Position numbers and translations under genes: made by a program. This document shows positions 24,401 to 36,200 of a stretch of 64,000 nt of DNA, piece by piece. Each line of letters opens with the position of its first letter. The first letter of the stretch is position 1. Below the pieces are notes generated by a model, which worked only from the letters and a program-made list of their open reading frames with translations, had not been told where the DNA came from and searched no databases. The stretch lies in NCBI GenBank assembly GCA_039545295.1, contig BCIK01000005.1, positions 283,142-347,141 of the forward strand, given 5' to 3'. The stretch comes from Udeniomyces pyricola. Taxonomy: Eukaryota; Basidiomycota; Tremellomycetes; Cystofilobasidiales; Mrakiaceae.

Positions 24401-25131
24401 GAGAGTTGGTACGAGGTACGTCTGGGATCGTGATCCTCTTTCTCCATGTTGTTCTTGGCGCTCCCAGCTAGTCTATCCTTGGATGTCTTCCCGCAGCATC
24501 ACTTGCCACGACTGCTCGGAAGGGACTTGGAATTGCGTCCAACACTTGACTTTGTGTGACCCAAATTTGACGACCTCTTCCATGTGTTTTTCTTTTTCGC
24601 GTTTTTTTTTTTTTTTTGCACGTTTTGTTTCATCAGTCCGGAGGCCAAGTCGACATGATTGAGACTGACGAGAGCGCCAATCGGATGATAGTCACTTTCA
24701 AGTCTCGGCTAGCGGCTGAACAGGTACGTTGCTGTTCTCTTTGTAAATCGATAAAGTCTTTCAGCTTGCAGGGTTACCATCTCTGTCTCTTGCCAAAGGC
24801 TCGCTTGCTCACTCATTTCTTGCTCGTCATTCGCATTTGACTTGCTCCCCCCCCCCTCCTCGTTCTGCTTCTTGTCTGACAGTCTCTCTCGATGGGCTCC
24901 AATATCACTGACCTCACCCTTCCCGTCGCACTCTCGTGGTACAATCAACCCCCAACGGTGCAAGCTTCCCAACCGCTCCTCCCCTCCACCTCGGATCCGT
25001 CGTCGTCGTCGTTGATAATGACTGCTGGACCGGGGGCGTCGGTGGCGATGGAGGAGGATGGAGAGTTGAGTCGGGAACGAGGGAGGTATGATGAGGAAGA
25101 GGAGGAGGATGGACATGGTTCGAGGAGGTAG
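21415..25131 (+). CDS. RBM26/RBM27-like RNA-binding protein (PWI-like, CCCH, RRM)
   Basis: Seven exons: 21415-21485, 21617-21698, 21832-21868, 22051-23975, 24152-24415, 24637-24723 and 24883-25131; 904 aa, phases agree. The N-terminus is a PWI-like helical domain built from four small exons (HLKPWLLSALGPI, DYVLALLKADVPEPELQK, EQLTDFLEHNTQGFVESFF). A CCCH zinc finger (C-x8-C-x5-C-x3-H; CFDYHQRGFCPRGVSCIFGH) lies near residue 210. An RRM (TLIVSSIPTASLSLAPI, RALVSFSSNEEAYRA) lies near 460-540, then a charged helix, an RGG-like stretch (RGRGRGRGAPRGG) and a degenerate second RRM (DLRTKSIAVVGEGLG...). This order matches human RBM26/27 and fission yeast Rmn1, which act in nuclear exosome-linked RNA turnover. 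The role here is inferred from the architecture. One N base at 21945 lies in intron 3. It begins 297 bases after the preceding gene. Confidence 0.88.
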
Positions 25132-25791
25132 GGTTGGGTGACATGGGAAGCTGAGGGAAGGCGAAGAAGCTAGAAAAGGAGGGGGGCGAGGGGTGGAAAG
25201 AGAAAACAGAAGAGTTTTCAAGGTCGTCATCGACAAGACATCATTATCAGGATGATCTCTCTGCATGTGCACCGGCTGCGCGCATTCGTTTCGTTAGACC
25301 CTATGTCACTATACTTACTACTATCTAGTTACTTGGGCGGAGATTTTTATTTGCCGTCCAACGTTTACTCGTCCGGATCGTCGGATAGTCCAATCGTGAG
25401 CTTTGATGCTGTCTTGGATGTATGCAAGCATTGCACTTGAGGGGGAGGGAACTTTGAGGCCACAACGAAAGAAGTGCGTGCGTCAATGATTCGAATCGTC
25501 GACGGGTCTTGGCCGCGGGTGGACCATCGACCGAGGGTGACCACCGGTGACGCGTGAGAGACAGAGAGAGTGCGAGAAGCACGCGAGCCTATCAGCATCG
25601 GCTGCGCGCGACCAAACGCGAGCCAACGTGTTGCGCCCGGCCATCCAATATCGCCCAACGCCCATCCACCCATCCATCCATCCATCTAATCATCCATCCA
25701 CGTCCACCACTTTACTCCCTAGGCCCTTCTGACCCGACCTATATAGAGTCACTCAATCACTGCTGCCATACTCCATCACCTTTAACCGACC
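25132..25791. promoter_or_regulatory. Intergenic region upstream of the PL14-like gene
   Basis: No coding frame was found. It contains a CATC-type tandem (CATCCACCCATCCATCCATCCATC around 25661-25686) and a TATATAGAG word about 50 bases before the ATG, well placed for a TATA element. Confidence 0.5.
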
Positions 25792-28700
25792 ATGCACTCT
25801 TCGGTCGTTCCTCCCACTACCTCCCTCGTCCTCCTCCTCCTCTCCGGCATCCTCGCCACCTCACCCGTCGCGTCCGCAGAGACGACCCTTCCTACCACGA
25901 TCGCCGGCCTCGTCTCCACCTTTGATCTCACCTCTTCCTTCACCTTTCCCCAACCGAGCTCACCCATCAACTCAGGTAACGGCACTCTCAAGTATCTCCA
26001 ACGAAACTACTTTCTCAACCGAGGCAACGTGAGTGACTCTTTTTTTTTTTTTAATAGCTTTTTGGTGTGTTCGCCTCTCGTCTGGTTAAGGGAAATGGAA
26101 TCCTCCAACCCGCACGCGCTGGGGACAGGTTTCGGGTCCAGGCCTTTTTTGAGATGTCTCTTACGTCTCTGGGTATACGGTCTATCACTCGGTCTCATAT
26201 ACATACGGAAGGGGAGAGAGAGAGGGGGGGTCATTTCGAAAGCGAGAAAACAATCTGTCACCCCAGCTGGGGTCGGTCGACCTATTATCTCGTCGCCCAA
26301 AAATACCACGTCCTAAGAATGATTCAGCACCAGTCAAACGACGCGCACGTCTAATTCCAACCCAACCACCCAAACCCAAAACCCGCACCGCCCCGCCCCG
26401 CCGCCGCTACCTGAACGACGCGCCTTTTCCATCCATCATGCATCAATCTAATTTTCTCTTTATATCTTTAATCTTTTGTTTCTCTCGGCACGGACTGCGA
26501 CGCCATTTTATTCCTCTTTTTTTGCTTGGCTCCGTGATCGTTTTTCACCTCAAGGTTCAAGCCGGACGTGATGACATGAGTTTCGTCAAGGATCCCTTCC
26601 CGGATGCGAGCACGGATGGGAGCGTGTTGGAGGTCGTGTACGGGGCAGGCAGCTATGGAGGTTCAGGCAATGGGTCAGTCGTTCTCTCTCTCTCTTTTTT
26701 TTCTTTTCTTTTTCTTCTTCTTTTTTTTTCTTCTCGTTCTTGGTTGCAGTCCTATTCCCTCATCTAGATTCCTTGTAGCCATCGAACAGATCTCTCGGAG
26801 ATTCTATCGCTTGCTGAACTACCTCTGATGGACGTGATGGACTGACTAGTTGCCTGCCTAACCTCGCTCTCTCTCGCGCTTTACGACTACGACCTGCCCT
26901 GGATCATGCAAATCCAGAGGAGCTCAATTCTACGTATGTCCTCCCTTGACTCGCTGAGCGGGCCCAAACACTAAGCAAGCATCCATAGCCATGCCAAGAT
27001 GAAACCTTCTCCGTCCTAACCAATCACTTTCTTATCCCGTCTTCTCCTCCCCCCCCCCCCCTTCCTCCGCTTCCCTTCCCTTTCTTCTCGAACAAATCCC
27101 TATCACCACATCTTCTTATTTTATCTGTTTGGTTTTTCAAAGGCGCAACCTTTGAACTCGACATCGACTCCTTTTAGCACGATGATGCTCTCGTACGACG
27201 TAGCGTTTGATGCCAATTTCGCGTTCAACAAGGGAGGAAAGGTACAGATGGTTCCTCCACCCCCCACCCCCATCCTGCTCCTTCCTGCTCGTTCCTATCT
27301 TTTTCTTCTTCTTGCTCTTGCTCGTAGTCTCTTCTGTGGTTCCTCAGCCGTACGCCTACTGGACCGTATCGGCCAGCTGATTCCGGGGGGGGGGGGTGTC
27401 TTGGTATCTCGACCATTAAAACCCTTTCTTTGCCGTTTTTTTTTTCCTCTTTCTCTTCCCTACCCAACTTGTCTTGTCTTGTCTTTCCCTCCTTTCCTTT
27501 TCCTTTGTGCACGCATTTAGCTCCCCGGTATGCGAGGTGGTCCTGACCCGACGCACTGCAGTGGAGGGTCCGAAACCGACGGCACCGGTTGCTTCTCGAC
27601 GAGGCTCATGTGGCGAGCTACCGGAGCAGGCGAAGGTTCGTTCATGATATCCCCCCCCCCCCTTTCTCTCTGTCTCTCTTTCTTTCTCGCTCCCGCGGTC
27701 CTATTCTGTTTCTTCTCCCATCGGGTTTTCCCTCGTGACAAGAAGAAAAGAACCCTTTCTCGGGACATCTTCTTTTTTTTAATATCCTTTTCTTCTTTTC
27801 ATCGCGTTAGAGAATACGATATCAATTGATTATTATTCTTTTCGAGACCCGCTGGCTGATTCCCAATGCCGATGGACCATCGCCCACTCGCGCTTCATTT
27901 ATTTCTTCTTCTTTTTTTTCTCTTTTTTTCTTTTTTTTCTTCTTTGCAGTGTACGCTTACATTCCGACGAAAGGGTACAACCTATGCGCGGCATCCGACA
28001 CGATCTGCAACGACGATTACGGGACGTCTCTCTCCCGAGGGTCGTTTACGTTCCAACGAGGCGTGTAAGTTTGGGTTTATTATTATTATTATTATTATTA
28101 TTGCTTTTTTAAATATGGTTGATGACGTCCCCCCACCCCCTTTTTTTTGCTTGAATTTGGATCGGGACGATGTCACTAATGACGGAATTCATCTCTTTCA
28201 AAAAAAAAAATTTCGCCTTCCCCCTTCTTTTTTTTCCTTCTTCCCCTTATTCCCTTTTTTTTTTCCTAGTTGGAATCCCTTGACGCTCTTTGTCCAACTC
28301 AACAATCCACCTTCGAAAGCCAACGGTCGAGTCCTCCTCTTTTGGAACTCCACCCTCGTCCTCGCTCATACCGATCTCCAATTAAGGTCGTCGACCGATA
28401 TCGAGAGTGTCGGTGGGCTTTGGGTCAGCACCTTCTTTGGGGGTGCCGATGCGAGTTGGGCGAGTCCGACGAACCAGAGTTCGTGAGTAAAAAAAAAAAA
28501 AAAAAAAAAAAAAAAGACCCAACAAAAAAAAGTCCCGATTGAACACGACTGGAGAATCCGGTTCCCTCCCCCCCCCCCCTCTTTCTTGTTTTACGTCGGC
28601 TGTTGCATCCATATCGGAGCGCAACTTGTTTCGAGAAGAAGAGAAAAGGAAAAAAAAAAAGAACAAACCCGCCGCCCAGAGGTGATCGTCAAAACATATA

Positions 28701-29147
28701 TGTGCCCCCAAAACTAACTCCCCCCCCCCCCCCTCCCCTTCCCTCCCTCGCTTTCCTTTTTGGGTTTTCTTTCCCACCTTCCTATCTCGCTCTTCCCATG
28801 CATGCTTCCTTTATCTTTCCCCTTCCCCCCTCTCTCTCTTTCTCTTTCTCTCTCTCTCCTCTCCACATCCATCCTCATCCCACCCTTTCCAAAAACCCTC
28901 CTCTTCCCCCCCCCCCCCAAAAAAAAAAAAAACAAAAAAAAACTCCAGATACTTCCGTAACTTCCGCCTTCAAGCCGGCACAGGTCTCTCCGATGGATCC
29001 GGCTCGACCGTCACCACCAGTGCCGCTTCGCCTACCATCATCCTCATCTCCTTCTTCTCTCCTCTCCTCTCCTTCTCAAGCATCATCACGTTCATGCCAG
29101 TGTGGGTCACGTTGGGCCTCACGTTCATCTTGATGACGACTCCGTAA
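25792..29147 (+). CDS. Secreted PL14-like polysaccharide lyase domain protein, membrane- or GPI-anchored
   Basis: Eight exons: 25792-26028, 26555-26673, 26918-26933 (16 nt), 27143-27241, 27521-27635, 27950-28064, 28270-28482 and 28949-29147; 370 aa, phases agree. A signal peptide is evident (SLVLLLLSGILATSPVASA). The core matches the fungal polysaccharide-lyase-14-like fold: SYDVAFDANFAFNKGGKLPG, then RGGPDPTHCSGG, CFSTRLMWRATGAGEVYAY, ICNDDYGTSLSRGSFTF, and GLWVSTFFGGADASWASP followed by YFRNFRLQAGTG. The C-terminus is a long hydrophobic stretch after a Ser/Thr/Gly linker, as in GPI-anchored or membrane-bound wall proteins. PL14 enzymes cleave uronic-acid polymers such as alginate or glucuronan; the actual substrate here is unknown. 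Introns 100-530 nt long are rich in T and C runs. It converges with YOP1. Confidence 0.85.
28077..28103. repeat. (TTA)n microsatellite in PL14-like gene intron
   Basis: About nine ATT/TTA units directly downstream of exon 6, within the intron. Confidence 0.85.
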
Positions 29148-29839
29148 AGAGATGGGGGGAAAGGNGGGGNGGGGGGGGGGGAGGGTCGATGAGGAATGTG
29201 AATCGTTTGGAGGGGTTCTTCTTCTTTTCTTTTTTTCTTTTCTTTTTTTCTTCTTCTTCTTCATTTCTTTTCTTCTTCCAGCTACCTGTTATCGTTGTCG
29301 TTCATTTCTTTCTGCTTTCGTCTCATGTTGATCCCTTCCAATACATCGCAAGTGGTTTCCTGGAAAATCGGGGAGGTGAGGGAGGGGGGGGGGGGGGGGG
29401 GAAGAGGGCAAGAGCAAGGGAAAGGGGGGACCGCAGACCCGCATCTACATTAGACCGAGTTGATTTTATAATGACGTAAGCTATTTAGACTTAATCCCCT
29501 GTTTCTCCTCCTTCTGTATTAATGTTTTATACTCGTATGTGCTCAATGAATTACGTGCTTGAAAAGGAGATTATTTTTCTTCTTCTTTCTCTTTCCTTCC
29601 CTCTTCTGTTTCTGATTCTCCGTGCTGATTCTCGTCACATCACATCACACCGTTCGTTTATATGCGAGAAAGGGGAAAATGGAAGGAGAGCAATAGAAGA
29701 TACAGTTTTTTTCGTGTGCACTCGAGAGAGGGAAAAAGAGGGAAAGCCGAGAGAAAAGTAAGGGGGAGAAAAGGGGAAGGGGAGATGGACCAGGAAGCAA
29801 AGGTAAGCCCCAGAGGGAAAGGAGTCCATGGGTGGTTGT
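29148..29839. other. Convergent intergenic region with homopolymers and N bases
   Basis: It holds G runs with N bases at 29165 and 29170, a TTC-rich segment at 29216-29280, and a second G run around 29386-29401. No coding frame was found. It is the 3' flank of both the PL14-like gene and YOP1. Confidence 0.6.
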
Positions 29840-31001
29840 TTAGAGGACCTTCTCGTGGTCCGAAGTGACCGGGGCAGAGGTCGTGCTCTGGAAAGTCGAG
29901 GTGGTGGGCGAGGTCTTTCGCTGGGTGAAAGCGGGTCGGATGACGTTGTCGTAGAGCTGAACGGCACCTCGGGTAGAGGGGAGCTGGAGGTCTGATGAAA
30001 TGAAGCCGAGACGCGTAAATGGATCAGTCAACGCTGCATACCCAGATCGCGATCCAATGTAAAACGTCTCTTTTCGAACGAGATGATGCCAAAACAAGGT
30101 GTGAGGGGTGAGGACTGACAGACAATGGCAGCGGTCTTGAAGACAAAGTAGTAAGGGATGTAGTAGGTGAGGACTCGGAGGAAGAGGGACTCGAGGACGG
30201 TCAAGAACGAGAAAGTGGTCCAGTAGGTGAGCCACTGCTTATCGTCCCCAGACTGTTGTTTGGACGAGCCACGTGAGGACGAAAGGGAGAAGAGATAAAT
30301 GGGGTGGTTTGCGTCAGCAAAATAAATAAATTGGATAAAATCAAATGACTACGCCGATGATTGCGGCGCGGCTGGCAGAGCAGCGGGATGAGGTGACAAA
30401 CCCCGCATACACGAGGAAAGACAGGCTTACCTGGGGGGACTCAAGGGCCTTGACGGACCAGTAAGCGGGAAGAGCGAATCCAACGACGTTGGTGACGGCA
30501 GGGGCGAGGCCAAGGAGGTTGAAAAAGACGGAGACGAAGAAGACGAAGACGAGGCCGAGGAAGGCGTACGCCTTGGGAATTCGGGTCTGGGCCTCGAATT
30601 GGCGAGCGTACTGGTTCTTGCCAAGCTCGGAATCCAGGTACGAAAGCTGTTCAGAGTAGAACGGAACCGGAACGGAAGAATGGATGGACAGCCAGTTGAT
30701 CGAGGGCAATGAATCGAATGAGAAGAGGGAGCGAGCAAGAGAAGGGGAAAGGGGGGGGGGGGNGGAGGAATGGGGAGAGAAAAGGAAGTCAGACGAGCGA
30801 TTACGGAAAAATGGCAAACGTCAGCGCAAGAGGAGGGAGACGACGACAGGAAAGGGAAGCACGCCGCCCCGCATGGCAAGACAACGGCAAGGGGAAAATT
30901 GATCGGACCTTGTTGTTAACGGTGTCTCGGGCACCCTGGACGGCCGGGTGGTTGAGGAGACCCTGGGCCTGAGCCTTGGCTTGGTTTTGAGCAGAGGACA
31001 T
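29840..31001 (-). CDS. YOP1: YOP1/REEP-type ER-shaping protein (TB2/DP1/HVA22)
   Basis: Four exons: 31001-30909, 30646-30431, 30252-30120 and 29991-29840; 197 aa, close to the usual 180-200. YOP1 inserts hairpins into the ER membrane, curves tubules and works with reticulons and RAB-type partners. The family pattern is clear: IPKAYAFLGLVFVFFVSVFF, NVVGFALPAYWSVKALESP, QWLTYWTTFSFLTVLESL, YYIPYYFVFKTAAIVYLQLP, then STRGAVQLYDNVIRP. I chose the donor GTCAGT at 30119 because it restores the expected Y-L-Q-L-P sequence; the donor GTCTGT four bases earlier would lose it. An N base at 30763 lies in intron 1, inside a G run. The C-terminal tail is Thr/Ser-rich. Confidence 0.92.
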
Positions 31002-32394
31002 CTGGTAGGAGTGAGATGGGAGCCAGGCGGAACAAGGGGAAAGGGAGGTTGAAGGGACGGGAATGGGAGAGATCAAGGGAAAAGGGCAGAGGAGATGGGG
31101 TGATGAGCATGGATTGACGTGGGCAAGCGAGTGGGCGAACATGGGGGGAGACGATGGTCGAACAGAGAGAGTGTGTGTGGGTAGAGGAGAGCGAGGCTTG
31201 ACTGACTGTGAGTGTAAAGGGAAGGTGTGAGGACGGGGAAGGGAGGGAGCGGGAGTGATGGGTCGAAGTGGGTGTTGGTCGAAAGGAAGAGAGAGGAGAG
31301 AGGAGAGAGCGAGTGAGAGATGAGAGATATATGCGTACATGATGCGTTCTAGCTTTTTCCTCCTCATCATCAATTAATCATCCTGCATCATCATCATCAT
31401 CATCAGTCCTCCCATCCATCCAGCCGGCCTCGACCCATTGCGGACAAACGTCATCTTCATCATCATCCTCATCATCATATTATTATATCATTATCATCAT
31501 CATTATCATCATCATTATCATTATCATTATTTATCTCCCCTTGAAATCATCCTCCTCCTCCTCCATCGTCATCTCCTCTTGCAGACAGCGCCCGCCATCC
31601 ATGCAGTCGGTCATGATATTATCATATATCCATCAGTAAGGGTCTAAACTCATAGTTCCAAACGTCCGACTTGGTGCCGAGTTAAACGACAGATACATGA
31701 TGGCTTGCATTGGTATGGACTGCAGCTTTGATCTGCGGGCATGTGTGATCTGTGTCGATATGTGTGATCTGTGATGTTGTGTGGTTCGTTTGTGCTGCAT
31801 GCTTACACCGGTGGGGGACCGGTGGCCGAGTGACCCACCCACGCACGCCAGCTGGCTCAACCACGCTCAATCTTCCCTGCGCGGCCAGCTGAGCCAGTCT
31901 GTCTGCATTCGCGCCGTCCCACTTTACTAGCTTATATACCCCGCCAACGATATCAGATCTCGTCAATCACCCTCCATCTCCATCTCCATCGTGCTTGGTT
32001 CCCTCTTTTAGACTGTCCACCTCTGTCTCCCTGCCTCAGCCGCTCAATCCCTTGTACACCACAAGCCCCAGTCGTACCTCGCCCCTAGTGTGAGTGGTTG
32101 CCACTCGGCCATCGTTTGCCCCGGTGATGAGCTCGAGCTGCTTGTTCTCGGCCGACTTGCCGCTGAGCCATCTTGCATCTTGCCCTCCCCTCGCTGCCCC
32201 TCGCTGCCCCTCGTTGTTGGCGTTTGTCCAATGGCTTCCTTCCTTTGCAATCCCTGCCCTCTCAACCGCACGACTCACTCCCCCTCCCCACCCTTCCCCC
32301 ATTCGACCCACCCCACGTCTAACTCACTTTCACTCTCGCACTCGCTTCATCCTTCGTTGCACCCATCTAGCCAGCCTTTGCTCGACAGCATCGT

Positions 32395-32425
<31 letters not shown>

Positions 32426-33226
32426 CTGTAAAGCCTTGCCTCACCTCACTTTCTCATCTACCTCTTCGCCCCCGGCTCATTCCGAACCAGGATCAGCAGT
32501 CATCAGCCTCAACTGGTAAGTCATCTGCGGCATACTCACTTCTTTCTTTTCACTCTTGACTTGTCGGTCAGCCCGTCTTTTTCTTCTTTCTTTTCTTGTT
32601 TCGGCTCCTCACCCTGTCCGGCGAGCTGTCTGATTGCAAATCTGGTGGGACGGGTGATGGGGCGGACCCAATGCCGCTTGAGCGCAAGCAAAGCTCTTTC
32701 TTTGCCTCGTTTTCGTTCACCTCGCACCCTATCTTGTTGTAGTGTTTCTCAGCTTCTGTCGGTCTTCGGTCGACGAGGCCACTCTGCTCGGACAGTCATC
32801 CGCTTGTGGTCAATTGTCAGAACCAGGCTCGGACATGTGGAGCCGTAGGCATATATTGACTGCTTGAATCCGGCAGTGCTGTCGGGACTGGATGAACCGT
32901 TTGGTTGGATGGATGAATGCGTTCGTGCACGCTCTGCTTTCCGGCTAACGACCATCTCCCCCTGCTTTTTGCCTTTGACCGACTCCATCCCTTCCAATCC
33001 TCCCCCTTTCCACCCCCTGTCTTCCTCCTCGGATCTGTTGCCATCACCACCGCTTACCTTTGTAGTATCGCTCATCGCAAACCAAACACAGACCGGATAC
33101 TGTCACATCATTCCTCCTGTTCATCACCCAACTCCCCTCGTCTTTCCCTCCACTCCCGTTTGATCCTTTACAGATCTCTTTTCTCTTACGGTACCACCTC
33201 CAACTCGACCATATCCCATCTCCAAC
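31002..33226. promoter_or_regulatory. Divergent 2.2-kb region between YOP1 and the Pumilio gene, with a likely 5'-UTR intron
   Basis: The left part (31002-31330) is the YOP1 promoter. An ATC/CAT-rich repeat lies at about 31385-31530. The right part is pyrimidine-rich and probably transcribed as the leader of the Pumilio gene. A consensus GTAAGT at 32516 and a TTTGTAG at 33059-33065 would frame a ~550-nt 5'-UTR intron. A C run of 23 lies at 32395-32417. No protein-coding frame was found. Confidence 0.5.
32395..32417. repeat. Poly-C run (23 nt)
   Basis: An unbroken run of C in the presumed 5' leader of the Pumilio gene. Confidence 0.9.
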
Positions 33227-36200
33227 ATGGCAGCCACCACAACCACAACTCCCTCGTCTCCGACGGCTGCTTCCGCCAATAAGGGTACCAAGACCGCCCC
33301 TGACTTTCTTGACTTAGCCGACAGCGTGAGTTGCCCCCCCTTTACGTCTCGAACCAATCGTGTCGGGATCATTTGAACTCGCATACAAGCTAGCAACCTC
33401 GACCAGCTTCGTCAACATCCCAATAGCCCTGGCTGATCTCATATTTCTCGATGTGCTGCACTCTTTGTTTCTTTCGTGGTGTTATGTAAACCAGGCCGCC
33501 CAAAAGGCTTCCAGCCAAGCCGAGATCAACGCTGTTCGTCCGTTTTCTACCTAGATCCGTGCACTGTGTCGCCATGGCCTTTCTTTGTGCACTTCCCTCT
33601 TCCCTCTTACTCGCGCAATGTTATATCTTGTCCCTGTCCGAGGGGTCATCTTCTGGATCTTCATCTCAACTTTTCGCCTTGCATCTTTGTTTATCTGCGA
33701 CATGACGTGATGTCGCTCAATCATGTAAATCATATGAACCGCCCCGCTCACAATCCTCGATATCCTCTTCCCGTTCCAGAGAATCGAACAAAAGCGAATC
33801 GAGCACGAACGTCAGCGAGCCGCCCAGCGTGCGCTCTTTGAGGCCCAGATGCGTGCACTCGAAGAGGAACAGCTCCGGGAGGAAGCCGCCTTGCTGGGCA
33901 ACTCATCTTCTGCCACCGCGGCTGCCAACGCTCCGGCTTCCACTTCGGCGTCTGGCGTCAAGTCTGAGCAACAGCAGCAAGCCGCTACGCTGTCCTCGTC
34001 GCCCTCTGATCATGGACCTACGGGACTTATCAAGATCAGCCCGCTTGGACCCTCGTCGGGCATCAAGAGCATGCCGGCCTCGAGGCGACCCTCTGGCGGC
34101 AACAAGGACGACCTTGCGTTCCATCTCAGCAAGCTCAGCGTCACCCCCGGACCAGCGGGCACCGCCAGTGGCCAGGCAAGCGCAGCAGGTCGAGCTAGCC
34201 TGGATGGAGGAAACGGCGCGAGCCGGTTCGGGTACGAAGATGGAGGTGCTGACGGTACTACAGCTGGTGAGTTCATAACGCAAAACAGCTCGATGTACCC
34301 TCCCACGTCACGCGTTTCCTATGCGTTTGACCTACGATTGGAGTTGCTTTTATCATACTTGACTCGCAAGCATAACGTATGCTGAACACTTGATTCATTC
34401 CTCTCCCTCTATCCTCTCTGTACACAGCACTCAACAAGCCCTGGCCTCCTCTCTCGTCGTCTTTCGAGACTCAGACCGTCCCTCTTACTGGTCGATCTCC
34501 TATTCCTCCCTCTTCTCTCTCCCCCAACACAACTCGAGCCTCGCCTGCTGGCAACCTTTCCCTTTCCGACTCTCTCCCTTCCCTGTCTGCTCGATCCGTG
34601 CCTGGTACCCCTCAGGCCGGCTTCACCGGCGGCCGGTCTTCCCTGGGCGGTAGCGGCGTTGGAGGCTTCAGCACAGGAGGTCGAGATGCCTTGAGCGCGA
34701 CCAGCGGACTTGTCAGTCCGAGCAACGGTGGTCTCGACCTTGGCGGATCCGCTGGTTTGGAGAGGGGATTCTCGAACCCAGATTTGACCAAGGCCTTCGG
34801 ACGGGTCATGGGCAATGGTCTCCTTAAGGGAGACGACTTTGGACCCCTTCAGGACGACGTGAGTGAATCCAATTCCCAGTTGCAAGTTTACGTCAGATTG
34901 AAGCTCACCTTTTTGCTCCCTTGCTCTCATTCGGTTCCTTTCACCATGCTTAGTTTGGCGTCGTCGATCCCAACGTTTACCAGTCCATTGGCCTTGGCGG
35001 CTCGACCCGCTTCAGCCAGTACGGCGCTTTCAGCCCTGCAACCGACTTCAGTACTGGAGGAGGTGGAGGTCGAAACGGGGGCGGAGGTAGCTTTGGCATC
35101 GAAAAGCTCGATGGCCTTGGAGGCGTAAAGCACAAGAGGGCTGAGTTAGACCGAGAAGCCGAGTGTGAGTCTTAAAACCGCGTCCCATAGCGTTGAATCA
35201 GCCCACCTCATCGATTTTTTTTTCCTGTCTCCCGGGCTAATCTTCTGCTCTCATACCCCTCCCTCCCCTTATCCCGTCGTTGCAAAATTGGTTCTAGTCA
35301 ACCGTTTCGCCGGCACCCGCATCGAAGACCTCCAAGGCGAAATTCTTCCCCTCTGCAAGGACCAGCATGGCTGCCGGTACCTCCAAAAGAAGCTCGAGGA
35401 GGGGGTGCCCGAGCATCGTGACATGATTTTCAGGGAGACTTATGGTCATTTCTCGGATCTTATGACTGGTGAGTTTCCTTTCGTCTTCTGTTCTGTTCTT
35501 CCTGAACCCTGACTAGATCCACTGTCTGTTGCTGAGTCTTTCCCTCGCCTGTCTTTACCCATATTCATACGTCAAACCCCAAGACCCCTTCGGCAACTAC
35601 CTTTGCCAAAAGCTCCTCGAGTTTTCGACCGATGAGCAACGCAACGCGATTTGCGAGTCCGTCGCGGGCGACCTCGTCTCCATTTCCCTCAACATGCACG
35701 GAACGAGGGCCGTTCAAAAGATGATCGATTTCCTCTCGACGCCGAGACAGGTGAGCGAGCGTCCTTCGTTGGCGTTGAAGATTCCTGGTTGAAGATGTTG
35801 GGCTGATCTCTCATGTCTTTTTCCGTGTCTCTCTTGTCTTCACTTGGAAAATTTTACCTTAGATTCATTCCATCATTATGGCTCTCTCAGCCAACGTTGT
35901 CCCCCTCATCAAGGATCTCAATGGCAACCATGTCATCCAGAAATGCCTCAACCGACTCGTCCCTGACGACAACCAATTCATCTACAACGCCGTCGCCGCC
36001 CACTGCGTCGAAGTCGCTACTCACCGGCATGGATGCTGTGTCTTGCAGAGATGCATTGACCATGCAGCGGACAGCCAGCGAGTTCAGTTGGTTACGGAGA
36101 TCACGTACCATGGATTGACGCTCGTGCAGGATCCGTTTGGAAATTACGTCGTCGTGAGTCTTCTTTGTACAAGAGGTGTGAGGCGGTAGGGGGTTAGGGC

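Noticed and set aside
30118..30124. Donor GTCTGT for YOP1 exon 3
   Set aside because: It is in phase with a downstream acceptor but deletes the conserved V-Y-L-Q segment; GTCAGT four bases on retains it.
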